The notes under the pieces: model-generated
Database searches by the model: none
The model's input: only the letters and a program-made list of their open reading frames with translations
Told to the model about the DNA's origin: nothing
Assembly (NCBI RefSeq): GCF_018320785.1
Contig: NC_054870.1
Location: 1,613,199 to 1,677,198 of the forward strand
Origin: Cheilinus undulatus
Lineage: Eukaryota > Chordata > Actinopteri > Labriformes > Labridae
DNA: 64,000 nt
Direction of reading: 5' to 3'
Made by a program: the position numbers and the translations under genes
Shown: positions 58,119 through 64,000 of the stretch, one piece after another
How positions within the stretch are numbered: the stretch's first letter is position 1
Layout of the letters: the number at the start of each line of letters is the position of its first letter

Positions 58119-58434
58119 CAGGGGTGTCAAACTCAAGGCCTGGGGGCCAAATCTGGCCCCTGGTACATTTATACCTGGCCCACCAGATCATATCCTATTT
58201 TCATTATACCTGGCCCACCACTATGAGGTCTGCAGATTTCCTTTAGTTTAAAAATGTAAACTTAACCTTGATGATTTAAATTATCCTTGTTAGATTGTAA
58301 AAATGAGAAAAAGTAAAAAGTTAATATAATTAGAAAAAAGTCAGGAATGTGGGAAAATAAATTTCTGTTTTATTTTCATATTCTTAATTTTGCATCTCAC
58401 AGTTATGATGCAAAGTTATGGTTTGACTTTTATT
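58119..58434 (+). mobile_element. hAT-like MITE (GTGTCAAACTC family), copy D, 3'-truncated
   Basis: Begins CAGGGGTGTCAAACTCAAGG and matches copy B for about 300 bp, then stops at a TA/CA microsatellite (58437-58474). TTTATT on the plus strand at 58369-58374 and 58429-58434 could serve as poly(A) signals for MCMBP on the minus strand. Confidence 0.75.
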
Positions 58435-58436
58435 TG

Positions 58437-58474
58437 TGTATATATATATATATACACAAACACACACACACTCG
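58437..58474. repeat. (TA)n(CA)n microsatellite
   Basis: TATATATATATATATA followed by CAAACACACACACAC at the truncated end of hAT copy D. Confidence 0.9.
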
Positions 58475-58608
58475 TACTACAAACGTTGCCCTTTGTCAGT
58501 TCGGTGAGAATAAATGACAGATTCATCTCAAAGAAAAACAACTTTACATTTCTTTAATATAAGCTTTGTTCTGTCAAACAAAAACAGTACACAGTCATCT
58601 TTGTGTGA

Positions 58609-61600
58609 TCACTGCTCATTGCCATTGACAGACTTGTACTGCTCAATCCTGCTTCTTCTCAGCATCTCGATGTGTTTGACTCGCAGCCAGCTGTCTGTGG
58701 TCAGAGAGGTCTGTCCGAGGCTAAGAGACAGCAACCTGCCAAGAGAGTCACCGTCAGTCCTGCTGAAAAATCATCCTCCATACCAGCACTGGGACATTGA
58801 GGTTGCTCTAGCAGGTATTTTCATTGTTCTTCAAACTAACTGTTACTTATTATGTGACATGAAGAGGAAAAGTGAAATCTTGGCCCACCTTGCAACGACG
58901 AGCATCCTGTGGAGGTCTTCAGCAGAAATGCTCTGGGGGTCATCCTTCCTCATGTCGACGAAGTCTTCCTCCACTGACTGAGAGAGAGCATGTGATGTTC
59001 AGAACACACTGCCCATGAGGACAAACACACCAACAGATGCAAACAAACCTGCAAGCACTTGAAGATACTGATAGAATCCAAAAATGTTGGGACATTCTGT
59101 ACAATCATAACAACAGGACATGTTGATCTGCAAATCCTTTTCCCCATAAATTCAACTTCACACAGAAAGTACAGCAGCCTGATGCACACTGACTTTGGAA
59201 ATACACATTCTGATTTAATGCCTGCAATGTGTTCCAAAAAAGTTGGGAATAAAAGACTGACCATTCTAAAATGCCTGAAACATTCCATAAGCAAGTAGAT
59301 AAATTGGTAATGGGGTGGGAAAGAAAGTAATCATGATTTTTAATCATGATTCATTTCATTCTGATTTTAAAGGCTAATTTTGATGTTACTGACCAAGAAA
59401 CAAACTTATTAGCCGTTCCCACTGAATTGCTTTAGATAAAACTTTGGTGTAATCAATTGTTGAATCTTCTATATCCCAAATGTTCAATAGGATTTAAATC
59501 CAGACTTTGTCCAGTCCATCAGTTCCAGTCCTCCAGATTCCTTTTCCTTGGTCTAATAGTCTCTGCTGTCACAGCCTTGAGGTCTGCTTGGGCTCATTGT
59601 CTTGGTGGTATATGAATCCTCGACCAGTCAGAGTCCAGAAAAGAGAGAGATGTTGAGATAGACGTTCTTGTTCATGATACTGTCGATTTTCACTACTTGG
59701 CCCACGCCGTTTCCACAGATGGAACCCCATACTGTAATGGAATCTCCACTGTGTCTCACTCTGGGAGCATCTGGCATCAAAACGTTCTCCAGCTTTTCTG
59801 CAGACATAAACACCATGATGCTGACAGAAGAGTTCAAAGTTTGTGCTCCCTGGTAAATTTGAGGTTTTTCTGGATGTTTGTTAGCAGCTGTTCTTCCCTC
59901 TGGAGACTTCCTCAGGCTCTGATCTAGAAGCAATCATCTCTGCCTGAAGACCAGCAGTGCTCTTCCTTCTGTGTCTAGGACTTTAAATCTGAGGAGCTGC
60001 TTCAGTTAACTTTCTCTTCCTTGGGTTATTTTCGAAGTACCAGCGTCCTTGCCCACACTGAGAAAACACTTTCTCCGTTTGTTTCCATCCAGCATCATGA
60101 AGCGCTTTAAGGCTCATTTTCAGTGAGCTCTACACGTTTTACCATTTAGAACAGGACTGAGAAATTTCAAACTGAATTCACCTTTTTAGACCCAAATCTG
60201 AGCAGGCTTACTGGGCTCCTCTGAGAAGTCAGAAATTAATCAAACTAAACCACTAAAGTCAACCACTAAAACTAACTTTTCTTTTCAGGAATGACTGTCA
60301 ATTATAATTTTGCATCGTAATCAAGAAACAACAACGTGCTTTTATTTTTTCCTGTTTTTTTGTAAACAGTAAATTTGAAAATAAATGGATAACAACTAGG
60401 GCTGAACAATTTGGGAAAAAAAATCTAATTGTATTTTTTGTATCCAATATTGCAATTGCGATTTAATATGCAATAATTTCTTAAGTTCCTCATCTCATAC
60501 ATTTTCCAGCAAAAAAGCAATAAATCCTTCTATGCCATAACCAACAAAATATGAGATTGAATGAGGGCTGAATAATTTTGAAAAAATATTTTATAGTGAT
60601 GATTTTGTGTCATTTTGCAAATTGGATATGAACTGCTGTGTTAAAAGGAATGGTAATTTTTATATAATTCTTATATTAAATTAGAAAAACATTAAAAAAA
60701 TGAATTAAATTGAATTTTTTTGTACAATTAAAAATTCAATTCTAAAAATATGGCACTGGAATGATTGCATGATATGCAATGCATAGCATCTATGCTGCAT
60801 AAAAATGTCAAAACTGATATTTTGACACAAATTTAAAGGTCAAAGAAATACTGCATCTTCTGCAATTTGAAAATTGCTGCAGGCCATATTGCAATTTAGT
60901 CTAATTTGGGATTAACTGCCCAGCCCTAATAACAATAATAATTATAGTTCAGCATTGAAAAAAATACTGATGTATTAACTGTTACAGAAACAGATGATTT
61001 TGGTTATTATGCTGTTAATTTAGGGCAGCTGTGGAGTAAACCTTACTCTGGGTGGCCGTTCTGATGACAGTTTACATTTATTAAAGTTAAAAGGAAAGGA
61101 AGTTAAACAATTACACAACATTACGTCATTATTGTGGTTTTAAGATCCTCTCCCAAGAAGTTTTGTATGCCAACATTTTTTTTTATATTTCCTATTTGTC
61201 AAAAAGGGAAACTTAATCCTGTAACATCCTCTACTTCACGCATGAGTGTAATATTTCACATTCTAGCAGGAATAAAGCTCCATCATTCACACAGAGGTCT
61301 GAGAGCTGTTCTCTCTATCAGAAATCTAAAATGTTTTTCTAAGGGAGTCCATCTGTAATTTTTGCAAACCCAGTTTTTTTGAGTTAATAGACTGTAAAGT
61401 AATGACTTAACAGCATCTCTGGACCTGGAGAACGGAGCTGCTCTTTTGACCTGTATGATGATAAAAAACTCTGACCTATTTGGTCTCTCTGTTTGTGGAA
61501 TAATTGTGTGTAATAAGTGCTTCTATTTTATTGGCGTCTATTTCTTATCACTATGTCTTATTTAATGCTTTGGGATGCGGGAGCCGTTTCAAAAACATGC

Positions 61601-62265
61601 TAAAAGCAAGATGTGAGGGTGCTAAATTTTAAATAATATCAATAAAATGTATGACTTATGCATGGGGAAGGGGAAGGGACAGACAGAGAGACAAAGAAAG
61701 CTACAAAACAGGACTTGATTTGAGAAGCCTGTTTTGTAAATCTGCTGGGTCAATCAGTGCTGTTTATGGAATCTTCTGAAGTCTGCAGACACAAACTGAG
61801 CGAGTTCTGCAGGCAGCGCGTAAATTAGGAGTTCTAGTTTCACCCCCGAGCTCTCTATACTTTCCGTAGAGTTTTTTGGTTTAAACCTTTCATCACGACA
61901 CTGCAATGCCATAATGCCACGGCCAGTAGAGGCATAACAGATGTAGCACCCAGTGCCTGTCAACATCACTTGCTGTAAACAAACTTTTTTCACTTTGTCA
62001 TTATGGGGTATTGTGTTGAACTTTGAGGTCAAAAATGAATTTAATCCATTTAGGAATAATAAACAGACAGTAGATGTGAGTAAACAGCAGTCCTTACCTT
62101 TGTCACCTCATCAGAGATACTGTAGTCCAGCAGCCGAGCCACACTCAGGTAGATTCTGAACTTATTTAACTGTGATGAAACATGCAAAGGCATGTGGATG
62201 CTGCTTATATACTCCTCCAGGTGAGACTGGTTCACCTGAGGCTGCAGGTGGATGTGGCAGTCTGA
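58609..62265 (-). CDS. mcmbp: MCMBP, MCM-binding protein, last three coding exons (5' part outside window)
   Basis: Minus-strand exons in coding order: 62265-62098 ([19 protein letters not shown] ... [20 protein letters not shown] ... EVTK), 58977-58889 ([30 protein letters not shown]), 58735-58609 ([19 protein letters not shown] ... [11 protein letters not shown], stop TGA). Phases agree at both junctions (0, then 2). The end VNGNE and the RxxDPQSI and LSxGQT blocks identify MCMBP, which in the family binds MCM3-7 without MCM2, helps unload the replicative helicase and is nuclear. The acceptor of the first exon could also be 4 bp further in. Upstream exons must lie beyond 64000. Tail to tail with INPP5F as in human. 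Confidence 0.93.
59075..60240 (-). pseudogene. Tc1/mariner transposon relic
   Basis: The left part (AAAAATGTTGGGACATTCTG, GATCTGCAAATCCTTTTCC, CCAAAAAAGTTGGGAATAAA) resembles the terminal region of a common fish Tc1 family. The minus-strand frame 59628-59933 retains [14 protein letters not shown] and [13 protein letters not shown], the transposase block before the second Asp, with the conserved HGGG reduced to HSGD. Far ends uncertain. Confidence 0.6.
60398..60927. mobile_element. MITE of the GGGCTG(A/G)ACAATTTG family, copy 3 (MCMBP intron)
   Basis: Starts AGGGCTGAACAATTTGGG and ends ACTGCCCAGCCCTAA. Internal GCGATTTAATATGCAATA and CATCTTCTGCAATTTG blocks match copy 1 in the same orientation. 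Confidence 0.7.
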
Positions 62266-63055
62266 CTGTGGAGGAAGAACACAGACCATTACTGTTCCAA
62301 GGAATGCAGAAGATATGCAGACAGACTAGTGATTCTGAACAATAAATAAATGGTTCCTCCCCTCACTCTGTCTAAAACCAGACCCACGCTTTCTTACTTA
62401 ATGGGGTTTGATTTTAACACCAGAAACATCTTTAGTTTATTTTTAATGTGACAAATTCTCACGGCACAGCTCTTAACTTAGATATAATGCTGTATAAACT
62501 GTCAGCGCCTCCTGAAGCATTCACAGGAAAAAAAAACTTCTGTAACCAAACAGAAATCCTGTTAATTTACATAGGCTTAATTATTTAATCTATGATAAAT
62601 ATAAGTGTTTTTTTAGTTTTTCCCCTTTAAAGCCAGCCGTGTTAACCAGGGATGCCCATAATCCTTTGCTGAAATTTAAGGTGGTACCTACTTTACAGCT
62701 CAGCTTCACCATTATGGCTCCAAACAATTCTGTACATGTATTCCATCAGCTGAGGATCGCTGCAGTCCATCAAAAAGGCAGTTTCAGCTGAAATAAAGCC
62801 GCTTACTGCTATTCTCTGCTGATTTCTGTCACTAACAGCAGACTCATGTTGACTGTGACGTCAATGGCACGGCCTCAACAATCACCCACCAAGTAATGGT
62901 ACGGGTGCCTGTGGAGAACAAACTATTCTGGGATTTAAGGTACCGAACCATCTCACACTGGACCACCTGATGAAAACGCGGCTTTAGCTTATCTGAGCCA
63001 GTTTTCTTGAAATGTTATCACAGTCGAACCTCAAGTTCCACCTGAAGGATAGCTA
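62266..63055 (-). other. MCMBP intron sequence, no exon recognised
   Basis: I looked on the minus strand for the exon preceding 62265 and found no convincing candidate. The next exon is probably beyond the window. Confidence 0.45.

Positions 63056-64000
<945 letters not shown>

Larger units (their letters stand above)
58978..62097 (-). other. MCMBP intron, filled by transposon relics
   Basis: Holds Tc1 relic sequence (about 59075-60240) and a MITE (60398-60927). 60928-62097 shows no feature I can name. Confidence 0.5.

Overview
The window is teleost fish nuclear DNA. The supporting features are vertebrate-type introns with GT/AG junctions, two recognisable vertebrate genes plus part of a third, and a dense load of fish-type transposons (hAT, Tc1/mariner, PIF/Harbinger, L2 LINE, LTR). 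I cannot name the species.

The gene order is BAG3 (+), INPP5F (+), MCMBP (-), the same order and orientation as the human 10q26 block, so this is a conserved vertebrate neighbourhood. BAG3 (4 coding exons, 540 residues as modelled) carries a WW domain, two IPV motifs, a Gln/Pro-rich stretch and a C-terminal BAG domain. A perfect three-site heat-shock element and a TATA box lie just upstream. INPP5F/Sac2 (20 coding exons, 1133 residues as modelled) carries the Sac phosphatase CX5R loop with the catalytic Cys at residue 458. Every exon junction keeps phase. The last three coding exons of MCMBP lie at the right end, tail to tail with INPP5F, and the rest of that gene is beyond the window.

Region by region: 1-2744 is a 39-bp minisatellite that continues past the left edge. 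2745-8640 is non-coding DNA with two non-autonomous DNA transposons. 8641-15190 is BAG3. 15191-21300 is repeat-rich and includes a nested stack of four elements. 21314-52787 is INPP5F. Its 11-kb first intron holds about 7.2 kb of a 46-bp minisatellite, and introns 3, 7, 9, 12, 15 and 19 are filled by transposons. 52788-58600 is the INPP5F 3' flank with two more elements and a mariner relic. 58609-62265 is MCMBP, with further relics in its intron. 63056-64000 is part of a Tc1 element that runs off the right edge.

I found no unknown multi-gene system. The observations most worth checking are: (1) the 39-bp minisatellite reads as a 13-residue unit that matches the conserved KHGGG block of Tc1 transposases, one of which lies in the same window, so the array looks like an amplified transposase fragment. 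(2) A hAT element inserted across the INPP5F exon 7 splice donor, and the donor still exists because the 8-bp target duplication contains it. (3) The 46-bp array contains a near-identical tandem duplication of 1426 bp (31 units). (4) A palindromic Tc1 element carries an L2 LINE insertion in one arm. (5) A Harbinger relic retains both MADF-like and transposase-like coding remnants. Exon models rest on reading frame, splice signals and remembered family sequence; no alignment or search was run.
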